Assembly: GCF_002531935.1 (NCBI RefSeq)
Contig: NZ_NWSV01000022.1
Span: 45,198 to 109,197 of the forward strand
Length of the DNA: 64,000 nt
Direction of reading: 5' to 3'
Source of the DNA: Rhizobium chutanense
Lineage (GTDB): Bacteria > Pseudomonadota > Alphaproteobacteria > Rhizobiales > Rhizobiaceae
Made by a program: the position numbers and the translations under genes
Notes under the pieces: generated by a model
What the model was told of the DNA's origin: nothing
Database searches by the model: none
What the model saw: the letters and a program-made list of their open reading frames with translations, nothing else
Shown: piece by piece, positions 25,462 through 34,661 of the stretch
How positions within the stretch are numbered: position 1 is the stretch's first letter
Layout of the letters: every line of letters begins with the position of its first letter

Positions 25462-26634
25462 CTATTTTGTCACGAGCTTCGAGGAGGGGCTGAAATCCCC
25501 AAGGACAGCACGGTCGTAGACGCGATTGCGGGGCTCGGTCACGCGAAGCCGATAAACGCTTGAGAAGTCGAGGTCGCGTGCGACGAAGATCGAAACCAAC
25601 TCGCCCTGATGTTTCATGAGCGTCGGCGGAATGTTGATCGACTGCTCGACGGCGATCGCCGCGGCCTGCTGACCGGCGCTGGTGGTATTTTGCGCTTCGA
25701 CGTCGCTGTCCTGCAGCCGGCTGCTGGCATAGGAACTGGCATCACCGACGATCGACAGGAGCATTGCGCTGCCGAACCGCTCCCACCAATGGGTGTCCAC
25801 ATAACCATCGATGCCGGCCCGGCCAAGCGCATCGGTCGCCGGCGAAGCCAAAGTGATGATCACGCCTTTCGGCGTCTTCGCCCGGTTCCAGAGAACGAAC
25901 AGGCGCTTTTGGCCACGGCGAAGACCGCCGCGATATTCTCCGACGATCTGCGTGCCTTTTTCCATCAGCACCACACGGCCATTATCTGAGAGAACGTCCC
26001 GGTTGATGACGCAGCTCGTGAACCCTGGCTGATCGGAGGAGAGCGCGGTCTCGAGAACGCAAGGAATGGATGTCCCCATTGCGACAATGAAATCGCGGTT
26101 GCCCAACGTGCCGGCGCGCGATCCCTGCAACTGCGTCGGCGTCAGCAAGCGGTTGAAGCGCTGGTCTTCGTTTTCACCCTGCGAGGCGAAGCCGCCGGGA
26201 TTGGCGCCGAGCGGCACGTAATTCGAGGCCTGATCCGACGCCTCGCCCTGATCCTGCCGCCGCGTGGCCGGCGATTTCTCGCCGCCATAGGCGATGACCG
26301 GCGCACGGCGGGCAGCGTCGAGCAGCTTGTCATCCTCGGTCGGCGCCTGCTCGGCGGCGACAGGCGTCGGGAGCTGAAATTGCGGCGGTGTCGCCACCGG
26401 CTGTGGCTCCTTCGCCGGTTCGAAATCCGATGTCTGCCGGATGACAACGCGCTCCGGCTGGGCACCGTCTGACGGTTTGTCCTGCCCTCGCATCGACCAG
26501 AGAGCGAAGGCGACAAAGACGACGATCGCCAACGCGACAGTGCCGCGTTTGAGGGTGGGGTTATTGTCGAGCCGGCCACCGGCCGCCGTCTCGGCCCGCT
26601 CGCCCGGAATCTGGGCAATCTCTTCCTCGGCCAT
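25462..26634 (-). CDS. virB10: VirB10 channel scaffold protein
   Basis: 390 residues from ATG 26634 with a perfect AGGAGGTGAC site; an open frame further upstream is ignored. One N-terminal transmembrane helix (TVALAIVVFVAFALWSM, ~residues 31-47), a proline-rich periplasmic linker, then the VirB10 beta-barrel domain with SIPCVLETALSSDQPGFTSC, DNGRVVLMEKGTQIVGEY and DTHWWERFGSAML. It spans inner and outer membranes and senses ATP energy from VirB4/VirB11. Standard length. Confidence 0.95.
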   Translation of the reverse strand: MAEEEIAQIPGERAETAAGGRLDNNPTLKRGTVALAIVVFVAFALWSMRGQDKPSDGAQPERVVIRQTSDFEPAKEPQPVATPPQFQLPTPVAAEQAPTEDDKLLDAARRAPVIAYGGEKSPATRRQDQGEASDQASNYVPLGANPGGFASQGENEDQRFNRLLTPTQLQGSRAGTLGNRDFIVAMGTSIPCVLETALSSDQPGFTSCVINRDVLSDNGRVVLMEKGTQIVGEYRGGLRRGQKRLFVLWNRAKTPKGVIITLASPATDALGRAGIDGYVDTHWWERFGSAMLLSIVGDASSYASSRLQDSDVEAQNTTSAGQQAAAIAVEQSINIPPTLMKHQGELVSIFVARDLDFSSVYRLRVTEPRNRVYDRAVLGDFSPSSKLVTK

Positions 26635-26642
26635 GTCACCTC

Positions 26643-27500
26643 CTATTGCGCCGCGCCGGGCGGCACTTTGACGACGCGCTCGACCGACGGTGACGTCGTG
26701 TTGGTCTCGGAATTGATGCCGACGCGATCGTAGGCTTCGTTGAAGACGCAAAGCACGTCGCCGCCCCGGCGCAGGATGAACTTGCGGCTGATCGCGTGAA
26801 CAAGGACGAGATTGCCGTCGACCGACTTCGAGACCAGGCTTTCGCTGCCGTCGGAATTTTCCATATAGATCGCCGGCATTTCCTGGTTGCCGGCGAAGGC
26901 GAAGGTCGTGACCTTGCCGTTGTCATAGACCGCTTGCGGTTCGAGCGCTTGGGATCCTTGCGCCGAATAACGCCAGTTGCGCGGTCCATAGGCTTCGTGA
27001 AGGGCAAGCACGCGATCGGCCTCACCGGCCTGCGCCGCCTGCGCGCGCGCAGCTGCTTCCTGGCGGTGCCGCTCCGCTTCATCAGCGGGATAGCGATATT
27101 TCACATAGAAAAAGGTGTTCTGACCGGCTTCAACGCTTCCGTCGCGGACAGTGAGTTCCATCTGGTAGCTGCGGGTCGAGCCGTCCCGTCGTGTCGTCAC
27201 GACCGAGATATTCGTCACCGGCTGATTTTCCCTGGGCTTCAGGAACAGGATGTTGCCGGCCGGCGCCACTTCCCAAGCAACGCTGTTGCCAAGCGCCACA
27301 TGAGCGATTTCCTCGTCGGCGGCGAATTCGATTTGCACCGAAGACCGCAGCGTGCCGACGACTTTGGTGATGTTATAGGGCTGGTAGTCGACGAAACGGA
27401 TGCGGTTGTCCTGCGCGGCGCCGCGCGGCGTCTCGAGGGCGAGCGCTGCAGACGAAAACCCGGTGGTCAGAATGAGCGGAAGGAGAAAGTGCAGTCTCAA
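26643..27500 (-). CDS. virB9: VirB9 outer-membrane core protein
   Basis: 285 residues with a Sec signal peptide (MRLHFLLPLILTTGFSSAAL, cleaved after ALA). The N-terminal domain has the GTLRSSVQIEFAADEEIAHV and WEVAPAGNILFLKPRE segments of VirB9; the C-terminal domain ends with GVNSETNTT-like CagX sequence. With VirB7 and VirB10 it forms the outer-membrane core complex. It overlaps virB8 by four bases. Confidence 0.95.
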   Translation of the reverse strand: MRLHFLLPLILTTGFSSAALALETPRGAAQDNRIRFVDYQPYNITKVVGTLRSSVQIEFAADEEIAHVALGNSVAWEVAPAGNILFLKPRENQPVTNISVVTTRRDGSTRSYQMELTVRDGSVEAGQNTFFYVKYRYPADEAERHRQEAAARAQAAQAGEADRVLALHEAYGPRNWRYSAQGSQALEPQAVYDNGKVTTFAFAGNQEMPAIYMENSDGSESLVSKSVDGNLVLVHAISRKFILRRGGDVLCVFNEAYDRVGINSETNTTSPSVERVVKVPPGAAQ

Positions 27501-28168
27501 TTGATGGCCTCCGGATCGGCGCGATATTCGCTGACGACGAAGCCGAGCGGATTGGTCAGCCGGTCGGTCGAGGACATCGGAGCGTTGGCATAGGAGAAGG
27601 TCAGGGTCGTAACCCAGTGCGTGGTGCGCACCTCGTCACCGCGGGTCACGGTCCTCATATAGCGGACGGATGCCACATTGGCGTTGATCAGCGAGATGGA
27701 AACAATGTTGATCCGCGACGTGGCGCTGCGGCCATAAATGTTCTGCGGGGAATCGGGATTGCTGCCGCGGTAGACTGCGGCAAATCGAGTCTGTTCCGGC
27801 TGCGTCGACAGCAAGGCGACGGTGCGGAAATTCTCCTCGCCCTCGCTCCAGACGTAGCCCTCGCGGGCGCGGACATATTTGGCCGCGAAATATTTGGTGA
27901 CGGCCTCGTCGTAGGTGCCGGCGGCCGACGTCAGCGCCGAGACTACGTCAACGATGCCTGTGGAATTATCGACCCGCACGACGAAAGGCTCGACGGTTTT
28001 CAAAGGAGTGAGGCCGGCAACGGCAAAGACGGAAACGGCAGCAAGCGTGCCGGCGCAAGCAGCGACGAACCAAGCGATGCGGGCGGAACGCTCGACCTGG
28101 ATCATCCGGTCCTGATCGAACCGGCGGGCTTTGTCGAAGTAACTTTTGAGGTTATTCGTGGTCACCAT
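27497..28168 (-). CDS. virB8: VirB8 assembly factor
   Basis: 223 residues from ATG 28168. An N-terminal cytoplasmic segment (NLKSYFDKARRFDQDRM), one transmembrane helix (IAWFVAACAGTLAAVSVFAV) and a periplasmic NTF2-like domain with PFVVRVDNSTGIVD, then YVWSEGEENFRTVALLS, characteristic of VirB8. It is an inner-membrane nucleation factor of the transfer channel. The frame is open further upstream but overlaps virB7; the stop-start arrangement with virB7 (one-base gap) supports this start. Confidence 0.95.
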   Translation of the reverse strand: MVTTNNLKSYFDKARRFDQDRMIQVERSARIAWFVAACAGTLAAVSVFAVAGLTPLKTVEPFVVRVDNSTGIVDVVSALTSAAGTYDEAVTKYFAAKYVRAREGYVWSEGEENFRTVALLSTQPEQTRFAAVYRGSNPDSPQNIYGRSATSRINIVSISLINANVASVRYMRTVTRGDEVRTTHWVTTLTFSYANAPMSSTDRLTNPLGFVVSEYRADPEAIN

Positions 28169-28169
28169 G

Positions 28170-28451
28170 TCATTCGCCCTCGCATGGACGGTAGGAGCCC
28201 GCGACATCGAAATGCGCGAAAGCGGCCGGTGTGGCTGAAGATGGTTCCGGCACATAGGCGGCGGCGTGACTGGTCGGCTCAGCGGGAACGGCCCGGGTCG
28301 CCGGCTGCTCGCCTCCACTGTCCTGCCATTGCCACATGGCGCGGTTCAGCGGCCGGCGGGAATAACCATCACATTTGGGCAACGGGTGGGAAATCGAACC
28401 GCAGCCTACGAGACCGGCGGTCAGCAAAAACGATAAAACGATACGGAGCAT
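28170..28451 (-). CDS. virB7: VirB7-like lipoprotein
   Basis: 93 residues with a lipoprotein signal (LLTAGLVGC, Cys 17 as lipidation site), followed by a proline/alanine-rich stretch and a C-terminal Cys (GSYRPCEGE) that could disulfide-bond with VirB9. Position between virB6 and virB8 and the lipobox identify it as the VirB7 subunit of the core complex; primary sequence is otherwise poorly conserved in this family. It is longer than the ~55-residue Agrobacterium VirB7. Confidence 0.8.
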   Translation of the reverse strand: MLRIVLSFLLTAGLVGCGSISHPLPKCDGYSRRPLNRAMWQWQDSGGEQPATRAVPAEPTSHAAAYVPEPSSATPAAFAHFDVAGSYRPCEGE

Positions 28452-28492
28452 CCCAAAAAAACCTGTTCAATTGTCTGAAGCGTTGGTGGCCG

Positions 28493-29425
28493 TCATTCGG
28501 TCCGGCCTGGAGTCAGGCGGCGGCCAACGGAACGCGCGCCTCGGCCGACCGCTCTGACTGTGTGGGATGTCGCCCAGGCGAGCGTGCTTTCATGCGCATC
28601 GCGGGCGGCGCCGTAGCCGTAGGTGAGCGACGCCCCGCCCGCCGCGAGAGCTGAAGCGATGCCGGGCAGTTGGTAGAAGACGTAGAGTGCGGCAACGCAA
28701 ATGGCGCAGAGCGCGATCGGCCGCATAAGCACGTCACTATAGCTTTCGATCGCCGTAAACGTCGTGTCGATGCAGGTGATCAGCAGCGAGCCGATCGCCA
28801 CCACCAGCACCTGCAGGATGACGAAGTTGGCGAGTTGGCCGATCCAGGATTCCGTGAATCGGCGGGTCGACTGGAACATGGCGAGCGCGATGAAGATCGG
28901 ACCTATTGCCAGCACGATGGCAAGCGCCAGCCGGGCATAGAGCGAAACTATATAACCGATCGCCGCGACAAGAAAACTTGCGCCGATAACCAGCAGGCCG
29001 CCCACGCCGGTGACGATATCGATAGGCCACGAACCCCGCGACCATATCTCTTTGGCGCACCTCTGGCCCTTATCCAGCAGGCTGTCGAATGTGGAGGCGC
29101 TCGGCGCCGCGCCGGAGTTCAGCGCCTGCGAGATTTCGTGCGGCAGCGCATCGAAAAAGATATTGGTGACGTAGGTTTGATACTCGCCGGCATTCCTCAC
29201 CAGCATGACGATGATGGCGAGCTTCATCGCTCGGAAAGCGAATTCGAGGATCGGTTCCTGCACGGAGCCGCGCAGAACGAGATAACCGTAGAGCACGACA
29301 TAAAGTGTAAGTGCGGCCGTCAGCGGGCCGCTGACCCAGCTGGCGATATTGGAGGTGCCCGACGAAATGAAGTTCTCGAGCGGTGCCTTGAACTGCCCGT
29401 CGACGAAGCTGAAGACCTGATACAT
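28493..29425 (-). CDS. virB6: VirB6 inner-membrane channel protein
   Basis: 310 residues from ATG 29425 with a GGGAGG site. At least five strongly hydrophobic segments (ALTLYVVLYGYLVL, LVIGASFLVAAIGYIVSLYA, LAIVLAIGPIFIALAMF, FVILQVLVVAIGSLLI, PIALCAICVAALYVF) flank a long periplasmic loop, as in VirB6/TrbL. It helps form the DNA path through the inner membrane. The C-terminal tail is basic. It follows the eexN gene with two bases between. Confidence 0.92.
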   Translation of the reverse strand: MYQVFSFVDGQFKAPLENFISSGTSNIASWVSGPLTAALTLYVVLYGYLVLRGSVQEPILEFAFRAMKLAIIVMLVRNAGEYQTYVTNIFFDALPHEISQALNSGAAPSASTFDSLLDKGQRCAKEIWSRGSWPIDIVTGVGGLLVIGASFLVAAIGYIVSLYARLALAIVLAIGPIFIALAMFQSTRRFTESWIGQLANFVILQVLVVAIGSLLITCIDTTFTAIESYSDVLMRPIALCAICVAALYVFYQLPGIASALAAGGASLTYGYGAARDAHESTLAWATSHTVRAVGRGARSVGRRLTPGRTE

Positions 29426-29427
29426 CG

Positions 29428-29661
29428 TCAGCCTCCCAACGATTTGCCCATCCGCTCCAGCCGCAGCTTGCCGTCGGCCGCCTCGGCGTTGCGGCAATTG
29501 GGCGTATCACGGAGTTCTCCGGGATTGTTACGGCATTCGCCGATGATTTTCGCGAGCAGAGCATCGTCCGCCATGAACTCATCGACCGTGTAAATCTTCT
29601 CCGCCTGCGGGGAGCAGGCCGCCAGAAAAAGCATTGCCGCGCTAAAAAGAAGCCACTTCAT
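29428..29661 (-). CDS. eexN: EexN-type entry-exclusion lipoprotein
   Basis: 77 residues. Lipoprotein signal MKWLLFSAAMLFLAAC with Cys 16, then YTVDEFMADDALLAKIIGEC and NPGELRDTPNCRNAEAA, the conserved pattern of EexN/TrbK-like small lipoproteins encoded between virB5 and virB6. Such proteins reduce redundant entry of the same plasmid by blocking the incoming mating pore. Overlaps virB5 by four bases and is translated with the operon. Confidence 0.85.
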   Translation of the reverse strand: MKWLLFSAAMLFLAACSPQAEKIYTVDEFMADDALLAKIIGECRNNPGELRDTPNCRNAEAADGKLRLERMGKSLGG

Positions 29662-30359
29662 TTGAGCGCCGCTCCCATCGTGTCCATGCGCTTGCGCCAG
29701 TCCTCGGCCTTGCGTTGGTCATCGACCTGCACCTGGGCCTGCTGGACCATCTGCAGGCCCTGCATGCGCAAGACGTCGGTTTGCAAGAAGGCGGTTTCGG
29801 CCTGGAGGCGGGCCTGCAGATCGGCGATGTCCTTGGCGTCGGCAGCACCGGAGATTTTCTGGCGAAGCTCATCGATGCCGCCGATGCGCTTGGTCGCCGC
29901 ATCGTAGATCTGCCGGCCGAGGCTCATCTGCCCGGCGTTCTGGTTCTGGATGCGCGACAGTTCCTGCGCATAGAAATCGTCGGCATCGGTGCGATAGCTG
30001 GAGTTATCCTGAAGGAATTTCGAAGCGGAACTGCCGAAGACGCCGCTGCCGGAACCTTGGAACAGGCCCTCGATTGCGTTGAAGTCCTGCGGAAGCGCCT
30101 TGCGGATCGACGGATCGTTCAGCAGGTTGGCGACGTCGGCCATGTTGGTGATCTTGTTCAGCGAGCCGTAGAGCTGCTGGGCTTGCTGGAGCTGCTGGTT
30201 CAAGGCGTCGAGCTGGGACTTCAGCTGCGTGATGCTCTCAATCTGCTTGGCGATCGATGTCTGATCGATGACCGGGATGCCCTGGGCCGACGCCAGCATC
30301 GCCGACGCTAAAAGAGCGGCCGATACAAATAATGGCCGCATCGTTCCTGTTCGGATCAT
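29658..30359 (-). CDS. virB5: VirB5 minor pilus subunit
   Basis: 233 residues from ATG 30359 with a GAGGAGGAAG site. Signal peptide (LFVSAALLASAMLASA) then an all-helical protein: SIAKQIESITQLKSQLDALN, QQLQQAQQLYGSL and DIADLQARLQAETAFLQTDV. This is the VirB5/TraC family found at the pilus tip and involved in recipient contact. Start codon overlaps the virB4 stop (ATGA). Confidence 0.93.
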   Translation of the reverse strand: MIRTGTMRPLFVSAALLASAMLASAQGIPVIDQTSIAKQIESITQLKSQLDALNQQLQQAQQLYGSLNKITNMADVANLLNDPSIRKALPQDFNAIEGLFQGSGSGVFGSSASKFLQDNSSYRTDADDFYAQELSRIQNQNAGQMSLGRQIYDAATKRIGGIDELRQKISGAADAKDIADLQARLQAETAFLQTDVLRMQGLQMVQQAQVQVDDQRKAEDWRKRMDTMGAALK

Positions 30360-32743
30360 GCTGTCTTCCTCCTCTGATGAAACACGGCAAGCCAATCCTC
30401 CCGTCCCTCGCCGATCTCCAAACGGATAGCATCGGCAAGCTCGACATTGGCCGTCCGGCCGGAGAGGATGGCAAGTTCGTCGTCGAAGCCGTTGAGGTTC
30501 AGCTCGGCGACAACGCTGTTGTGCCCCTGCTTGACGATGAACCGGCGGCTCTCGACGGAGAGCTCGCGCGAGATGAGCTCGAATTCACGTTCGGTCAGCT
30601 TGAAACCGTCGACATAGTCGGCGCGGTCGCCGCGCGGGTTCGGAAGAAAGATCTGGGTCGGGCACTGCTCGATGATCGTGTGGGCGATCGGCGATACGAT
30701 GGCGTCGCGCGGGCTCTGGGTCGCAAACAGCATGAGACCGTTCTGCTTGCGGATCGTCTTGAGCTTGTTCTGGGCGAGATCACGAAAGCCTTCGTCCTGC
30801 AGCGCCTTCCAGAACTCGTCGATGACGATGATGATGCGACGCCCGTCGATCAGCTGCTCGATGCGATAGAACAGGTAGGCCATCAACGGCGTGCGGATCT
30901 CCTCATTGTCGAGGAAATCGGTCATGTCGTAGCCGATGAACCTGGGGCCGATACCGATATCGTCAGCCTCGTTGTCGAAGACCCAGCCAAGCGGCCCGCC
31001 CCTCTCCCACCGTCGCAGACGTGCGGCAATGCCCTCGGGATCGGTATTGTTGAGGAAGGTGCGCAGGGCGCCGATGGAGCGACGCTCCACCGGCAGGTCC
31101 GCCACCCCGTCGACCGCCGAGGTGATGTCGCGCAACTCGGTAATCGATAATTCGCCAGGTCCGGATCGGACCAGCTTGGCGATCCAACCGGTGAGGAATA
31201 CTTTGTTTTCCGCAGTGAATTCCAGTGCTTTCAACGGCGCGCAGCCGGTGGCGACACCATTTCTCAGCGGCAGATAGGTGCCGCCGGCCGCCCGCACGAA
31301 GAGATCCGCGCCGCGGTCCTTGTCGAAAAAGACCATATGCGGATCGTGCTTTTCGAGCTGCGACAGCATGAAGTTCAACAGCACCGTCTTGCCCGCACCC
31401 GACGGGCCGCAGACGAACGTGTTGCCGAGGTCGCCGTGGTGAAAGTTGAAATAGAAGGGCGAGCCGGACGCGGTCTTGAGCATGGCGACCGCCGGTCCCC
31501 ACTCGTTGCCGTCCTTCTTGCCCGCCGGATAGGAATGATAGGGAGCAAGGGCTGCGAAGTTGCGCGACGTGATCGCTCCCGAGCGCGCGCGATAGCGGAA
31601 ATTGCCCGGCAGTTGTGCCCACCAAGCAGCCTCGAGCCCAAGATCCTCGCGGGCGACGACCGCGCCGCCGCTGGTGAGATAGGCGCGCGCCTTCGCCATG
31701 TGATCGGTCAGTTCCTTGACCGAGGGAGCGAAGACGGCAAGCGTAAGATGATGTTCCCCGAGAACGAAGCGATTGGATTCGAGATCGTCCATCGCCTCAC
31801 CGAGTTCCTCGATCTGCGAGGCTGCCTTGTCGCCGGCACTGACCATCTGGTTCTGCTTGCGACCCATGATCGTGCGGGCATCGGCCTTTGAGGTGAAGGC
31901 GAAGGACTGCGTCAGGATGAGCTCGAAAGGTGCGGTCAGGATAGCGTCGAGCATGCCGCTGCGCGTCGTCGCCGGATATTCCTTGAAGCCGAACATGCCG
32001 GCATAGCGGCTGTCGGCCTCGTGACGGATTTCAATGGTTTCGCGCCCAAAAATCACCCGGTCGGAATAGATCGCCGAGGAAATTCGTCCCTCCGTCAATG
32101 CGATCGGCTCCCGCCGTCCACCGACGATCTGGTGGAGAACTTCGCTCGGCTCGGAGAAAAGGATGCCGTCATGTTCGTGGAGGGTAAGCTGCCGCGGCCC
32201 AAAGCGCTGCAGGCCGGCGGCGACATCCGCCACCCGGTCACGCAGATGCTTCAGAGCCTGCCCGTCGAGCTCGGCATCGGATCGGCGCGCCTTGCTGAGT
32301 CGAGAGAGAAGCTTGGCGGCCTTTTCGGCGGGATCCCGCCCGGGATGCCAGACAAGGGTGAGGTAGAGATCGTTGCCAAACAGGTCTTCATTCACCATCC
32401 GCTCCCGATATCGCGCGTTCAGACCGTCGGAAAAGGGATTGGCGAAGCGTCCCTCGGGATAGGCATTGTCGCGGCGGCGCACCATATGCGTCCAGAGCGC
32501 CAGTCGCTCGTCGGCGATATTGCGATAGAGCGTGTTCAGGCTGCGGTGCAGGCCGTTGAGATTCCTGACGTCTGATGTCTCGAAGGAAACGCCGTCGAGA
32601 GCGATCATTGTCATCAACGCTCGGGATTCGAGCGCAATGGTCGTCTCGTCGACATGCCTGACATAGGGAATGAAGGTTTCCGGCCCTAGCTCGCGCGACC
32701 GGAGCGTCGCAATGTTAGACAAAGCTGAGATCCCTTTCGTCAT
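30356..32743 (-). CDS. virB4: VirB4 ATPase
   Basis: 795 residues. The N-terminal third is the CagE/VirB4 assembly domain; the ATPase part has Walker A CGPSGAGKTVLL near 445, Walker B RRIIIVIDEFWK near 635 and LMLFATQSPRDAI as the downstream motif. VirB4 powers pilus biogenesis and substrate passage at the inner membrane. It overlaps virB3 by 29 bases, a strong sign of coupling. Full length for the family. Confidence 0.96.
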   Translation of the reverse strand: MTKGISALSNIATLRSRELGPETFIPYVRHVDETTIALESRALMTMIALDGVSFETSDVRNLNGLHRSLNTLYRNIADERLALWTHMVRRRDNAYPEGRFANPFSDGLNARYRERMVNEDLFGNDLYLTLVWHPGRDPAEKAAKLLSRLSKARRSDAELDGQALKHLRDRVADVAAGLQRFGPRQLTLHEHDGILFSEPSEVLHQIVGGRREPIALTEGRISSAIYSDRVIFGRETIEIRHEADSRYAGMFGFKEYPATTRSGMLDAILTAPFELILTQSFAFTSKADARTIMGRKQNQMVSAGDKAASQIEELGEAMDDLESNRFVLGEHHLTLAVFAPSVKELTDHMAKARAYLTSGGAVVAREDLGLEAAWWAQLPGNFRYRARSGAITSRNFAALAPYHSYPAGKKDGNEWGPAVAMLKTASGSPFYFNFHHGDLGNTFVCGPSGAGKTVLLNFMLSQLEKHDPHMVFFDKDRGADLFVRAAGGTYLPLRNGVATGCAPLKALEFTAENKVFLTGWIAKLVRSGPGELSITELRDITSAVDGVADLPVERRSIGALRTFLNNTDPEGIAARLRRWERGGPLGWVFDNEADDIGIGPRFIGYDMTDFLDNEEIRTPLMAYLFYRIEQLIDGRRIIIVIDEFWKALQDEGFRDLAQNKLKTIRKQNGLMLFATQSPRDAIVSPIAHTIIEQCPTQIFLPNPRGDRADYVDGFKLTEREFELISRELSVESRRFIVKQGHNSVVAELNLNGFDDELAILSGRTANVELADAIRLEIGEGREDWLAVFHQRRKTA

Positions 32744-33053
32744 AACGCCGGGTGAGCTTCAGAGGCGAGAGCGTGGCGCCGCCCCAATACGCGGTATTGC
32801 GGGAGCGGCCACGGGTTTCGATCCACGCAATGAGGATCCGAAACATATTGTGGTCGTGCTTGACGAGCGCGCGAAACAGGACATGGAAAACGATACCGAC
32901 CAGCGCGTAGGCGATTGATCCCGCAGTGATGTAAAGGATGGTCGTCAGCATGATGTTGACGCCCATCGCCTCCATCGTCACGCCAGCGATCATTGCCGGG
33001 CGCGTGCAGGCGAGAAACAACGTGTCGTCTTCGAGACTCGGAATGCTCGCCAT
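32715..33053 (-). CDS. virB3: VirB3 inner-membrane protein
   Basis: 112 residues from ATG 33053; the long frame upstream of this start is out of register with virB2. Hydrophobic segment MLTTILYITAGSIAYALVGI, then FRALVKHDHNMFRILIAWIE, the VirB3 signature. Required with VirB4 for pilus assembly. It begins six bases after the virB2 stop region. Confidence 0.9.
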   Translation of the reverse strand: MASIPSLEDDTLFLACTRPAMIAGVTMEAMGVNIMLTTILYITAGSIAYALVGIVFHVLFRALVKHDHNMFRILIAWIETRGRSRNTAYWGGATLSPLKLTRRYDERDLSFV

Positions 33054-33058
33054 AGCGC

Positions 33059-33358
33059 TCAATTCCCCACGATGGTATTGACCAGCTCGGTGGCGCCGAA
33101 AATGCCGCCGATCCCGATGATCCAGAAGCCGGCCCGCCTCAAATCCATGTAGCCAAACATCCAGGCGATGCAGATGATGATGACGGCGATAACGGCCAGC
33201 AGACGGGCGATATTGCCGGTCAGCATGTCGACAATATTCTGCAGCACGGTTTCGATGCCGGCGGCCTGGGCGAACGCTGGCTCGACCAGGCAGATGACAA
33301 TGGCGGCCGCCATGAGCGTGGATGCGGCAAGGGGGCGAAGTCTGGCTTTGAAGATCAT
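33059..33358 (-). CDS. virB2: VirB2 major pilin
   Basis: 99 residues: a long signal peptide (SSLMAAA-type hydrophobic core, cleaved after AFA near residue 30) followed by two hydrophobic helices (IARLLAVIAVIIICIAWMFG and AGFWIIGIGGIFGATELVN) separated by a short polar loop, the classic pilin layout. Overlaps the virB1 gene by four bases. Confidence 0.93.
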   Translation of the reverse strand: MIFKARLRPLAASTLMAAAIVICLVEPAFAQAAGIETVLQNIVDMLTGNIARLLAVIAVIIICIAWMFGYMDLRRAGFWIIGIGGIFGATELVNTIVGN

Positions 33359-34023
33359 TCACTTTGCTCCGATCGATCATTTTGGAAAACGAGAACCGAG
33401 GATTGCCGCCTTGAGCTGAACACGTCCCAGGATGGGGCCTCGACGGCTTGGGAGGGTTGTAAAGGCGGTTCGGGAAGTGCTGGTACCACCTCATCCTGTG
33501 GCTGCCCGCCCGACCCGTCCTGGTCAGCGCGTTCGCCAATGGTGAGCGAGGCAAGCGTTGGCGATAACTGCTTTGCTTCCTGGCGTACCTGCTCGTCATA
33601 TTTGGCCATGGCGCCGAGGGATGGATCATCGCGGCCATAATAGGACTGGAGCATCACCCTTTCGGCCTGAGCCGGATCCCCCGCGCGTAATGCGGCGCGG
33701 TAGTATCCGTCGAGAAGCGTGGCCGTGGCCTTGAGGTTCCGGCAGGGATCGAAGGCGTCGGCGACGGATAGCTTTAGTTTCTGAAGGTGCTCGATGCCAA
33801 GGCCGCCAAGGCCGATCTGGATATCCTGGCGATCGGCAATCAGGGACGTGGCAACCTCGATCGCCTCCGCCTTCGATACGGGTTGAGCGGCCAGCGGCGG
33901 GCCCGTGTTGATGCGGATGGCGAAGGGCTGAAACCGGCTCTCGAGGCTGACAATGCCGGCCAGCGTCTCGACCTGAACCATCGGCGCACAGGTTTGCGCG
34001 ATTTCGACGAATGCAGCACCCAT
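33355..34023 (-). CDS. virB1: VirB1 lytic transglycosylase
   Basis: 222 residues. The SLT-like catalytic segment LAGIVSLESRFQPFAI contains the expected Glu (about residue 28); IQIGLGGLGIEHL and DPCRNLKATATLLDGYYRAA complete the domain. A proline-rich C-terminal tail follows. It locally opens peptidoglycan for channel assembly. No clear signal peptide is seen from this start. It directly follows the TrbM-like gene. Confidence 0.9.
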   Translation of the reverse strand: MGAAFVEIAQTCAPMVQVETLAGIVSLESRFQPFAIRINTGPPLAAQPVSKAEAIEVATSLIADRQDIQIGLGGLGIEHLQKLKLSVADAFDPCRNLKATATLLDGYYRAALRAGDPAQAERVMLQSYYGRDDPSLGAMAKYDEQVRQEAKQLSPTLASLTIGERADQDGSGGQPQDEVVPALPEPPLQPSQAVEAPSWDVFSSRRQSSVLVFQNDRSEQSE

Positions 34024-34026
34024 CGG

Positions 34027-34563
34027 TCAGTACCAAACGCGCTGTTTACCGGCGCCGTCGATGGTGACATCGACATAGTGCGGCTGCGATCGCACATTCG
34101 GACGACTTATCGGATAGCCCATGCACTGGCGGTGCCCGTCCACGCGCTGCCAATGTGGCGACAGGACCGAATTGTCGCGGGAAGTATAGTCGTTCCCATC
34201 CCAGCAGAGGCTGTTGCTCACCGGCTGCGGCGATGTCGACACGCAGGTTGCTTGCCGACCGCCGCGACCGCTATCAGTCGTGAGCTTGTACCCCGCATCG
34301 CAATAATAGGGTTCATAGCCCGGCCGCGAACTCTGAAAACCGACGCCGCTACAGGTCGGGAATAAGTGCCCCTCGGCAAGCTCCCGCCACAGCTTCTGGA
34401 TCGGCGGCCGGCATTCGGCATATTGCGTCGGCCCGCCGGGATTGGAAAGGCATAGGATAACCTGGCATCCCCAATCCTCGGCCCGCGCGTTACTGCCGAA
34501 AATAAGATAGGGTGGCGCAACGAAGCAGACCGTAAGCAGTGAATTCAGGAGAAGGCTTTTCAT
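34027..34563 (-). CDS. trbM: TrbM/KikA-like secreted transfer protein
   Basis: 178 residues from ATG 34563. Signal peptide (MKSLLLNSLLTVCFVAPPYL), then the TrbM/KikA/MpfK pattern EDWGCQVILCLSNPGGPTQY, AECRPPIQKLWRELAEGHLF and PTCSGVGF, with eight or more cysteines pointing to a disulfide-rich periplasmic protein. It is the first gene of the virB operon. Family members are needed for, or enhance, mating in some systems. The gene symbol is by family, not by proven function. Confidence 0.8.
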   Translation of the reverse strand: MKSLLLNSLLTVCFVAPPYLIFGSNARAEDWGCQVILCLSNPGGPTQYAECRPPIQKLWRELAEGHLFPTCSGVGFQSSRPGYEPYYCDAGYKLTTDSGRGGRQATCVSTSPQPVSNSLCWDGNDYTSRDNSVLSPHWQRVDGHRQCMGYPISRPNVRSQPHYVDVTIDGAGKQRVWY

Positions 34564-34630
34564 GAACAGGATCCTTCGAGACGATGGCGCCCTATTGCGT
34601 TTCGGGAGACTCAATCTGCCTGCCCGCGTT

Positions 34631-34644
34631 TATACTGTCGTATA
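34631..34644. promoter_or_regulatory. Palindromic operator candidate between virB operon and rctA-like gene
   Basis: TATAC-TGTC-GTATA is a perfect inverted repeat in the 98-base gap between the divergent trbM-virB operon and the winged-helix gene. Its AT-rich arms overlap likely -10 elements for one or both directions, so a protein bound here could repress both. The neighbouring regulator is the obvious candidate. Confidence 0.5.
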
Positions 34645-34661
34645 TAACATAGTTAAATGAC